This document shows, piece by piece, positions 13,303-13,954 of a DNA stretch of 13,954 nucleotides. The notes under the pieces were generated by a model. It did no database searches. It was not told the origin of the DNA and saw only the letters and a program-made list of their open reading frames with translations. Source of the stretch: a bacterium (GTDB taxonomy: Bacteria; Chloroflexota; Dormibacteria; Aeolococcales; Aeolococcaceae); assembly GCA_021850405.1 (NCBI GenBank), contig JAJZMA010000118.1, forward strand, positions 1 through 13,954, given 5' to 3'. The stretch's first letter is position 1; each line of letters starts with the position of its first letter. A program made the position numbers and the translations under genes.

Positions 13303-13954
13303 ATGGATAGGCATGCTCTCCGTTTCCTGGATGCCTGGAAGGAAGACCAGGGTCGCAAACCGCTGGTGCTGCGCGGCGCCCGCCAGGTCGGCAAGACGTG
13401 GCTCTTGAACGAATTTGGGCGGTCGCGATACAAACAGGTTGCTTACGTCGACTGCCAGCGGGACAAATCGGTTGCGTCGGTGTTTGCAGGTGACCTTGAC
13501 CCAAATCGCATACTTCGTGGTCTTGGCATCGCCGCGCGGACGGCAATTGATCCGGAGACCACTCTGGTGGTCATTGACGAGATCCAGGAGGTGCCTGAGG
13601 CGCTCACTTCCCTGAAGTATTTTGCTGAGGAGCGCCCAGATGTCCATCTGGCCGCAGCCGGGTCACTCCTGGGCGTGGCGCTTCGTGCACGCTCCTCCTT
13701 CCCAGTGGGGAAGGTCAACTTTCTTGACTTGCATCCACTCAACTTCGACGAATTCCTCCGGGGCACGGGCGAGGAACAGTTCGCTGACCTTGTGCTGGAG
13801 CAGGACTGGGAACTGATCAGTTCGTTTCGCGATCGGCTTACCGAGTTGCTTCGCATGTACATGTTCGTTGGCGGGATGCCGGAGGTCGTGGCTCGCCACG
13901 CTGGGGGTGACTCATATGACGCGGTCCGGGAGGTGCAGCAGGACATCCTCCGGG
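13303..13954 (+). CDS. AAA_14/DUF4143 ATPase, N-terminal part (3' end outside window)
   Basis: The first 217 residues of an ATP-binding protein of the AAA_14 plus DUF4143 type; full members are about 400 residues, so roughly half is missing. Visible are Walker A GARQVGKT (25-32), Walker B LVVIDEIQ (88-95), LKYFAEERPDVHLAAAGSLL (104-123, sensor region), FPVGKVNFLDLHPLNFDEFL (133-152) and LLRMYMFVGGMPEVV (182-196), the usual lead into the DUF4143 part. The cellular role of this widespread family is unknown; it is patchily distributed and often in accessory DNA. The ATG at 13303 begins right at the family start (MDRHALRFLDAW) and is supported by the -10 spacing. The frame is intact to the window edge. 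Confidence 0.93.
   Translation, partial: MDRHALRFLDAWKEDQGRKPLVLRGARQVGKTWLLNEFGRSRYKQVAYVDCQRDKSVASVFAGDLDPNRILRGLGIAARTAIDPETTLVVIDEIQEVPEALTSLKYFAEERPDVHLAAAGSLLGVALRARSSFPVGKVNFLDLHPLNFDEFLRGTGEEQFADLVLEQDWELISSFRDRLTELLRMYMFVGGMPEVVARHAGGDSYDAVREVQQDILR

Noticed and set aside
1..13954. Insertion sequence or prophage
   Set aside because: No transposase, integrase, phage structural gene, terminal inverted repeats or att-like duplication around the tRNA was found by eye.

Overview
The window looks like chromosomal DNA of a moderately GC-rich actinobacterium, possibly a deep lineage such as Acidimicrobiia. Three things point there: a tRNA-Gln next to a glmU-prs pair, a C-terminal tandem array of the GYWLVAADGGIFPFGDA type (familiar from Acidimicrobiia proteins), and several TANNNT -10 elements placed 6 to 9 bases before an ATG, as in leaderless actinobacterial transcripts. 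The assignment to class is inference.

Layout. Positions 1-675 hold the 3' end of a repeat protein with five 42-residue units. A DHA3-type MFS exporter (910-2187, minus) and tRNA-Gln(UUG) (2264-2335, minus) follow. The plus-strand core block runs from 2553 to 8685: glmU, prs, a CNNM/CBS-domain membrane protein, recO and a single-chain glycyl-tRNA synthetase. glmU/prs overlap by 4 bases and CNNM/recO are 4 bases apart. This block covers UDP-GlcNAc synthesis, PRPP synthesis, a probable ion transporter, recombination repair and translation, with no sign of decay.

From 8713 the content becomes accessory. A solitary beta-class DNA methyltransferase (8713-9546, minus) converges on glyS, and an inverted repeat spans both stop codons. 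A divergent DrrA/DrrB-like ABC exporter pair (9689-11496) has visibly GC-richer codon use than the core block. Next is a gene of no certain family (about 11862-12977) whose N-terminal half resembles the phosphothreonine-lyase-like N-terminal domain of class III lanthipeptide synthetases (RamC/LanKC), but which has no visible kinase or cyclase. A 73-codon ORF with a Cys/Ser/Thr-rich C-terminus and a good Shine-Dalgarno lies between exporter and lyase-like gene. After about 325 non-coding bases with hairpins and direct repeats, the window ends inside an AAA_14/DUF4143 ATPase gene (13303 onward).

The most interesting candidate for an undescribed system is exporter pair + small Cys-rich ORF + lyase-like protein (9689-12977), whose order recalls a RiPP (lanthipeptide-like) locus. 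This rests on pattern resemblance only and needs profile or structure searches.
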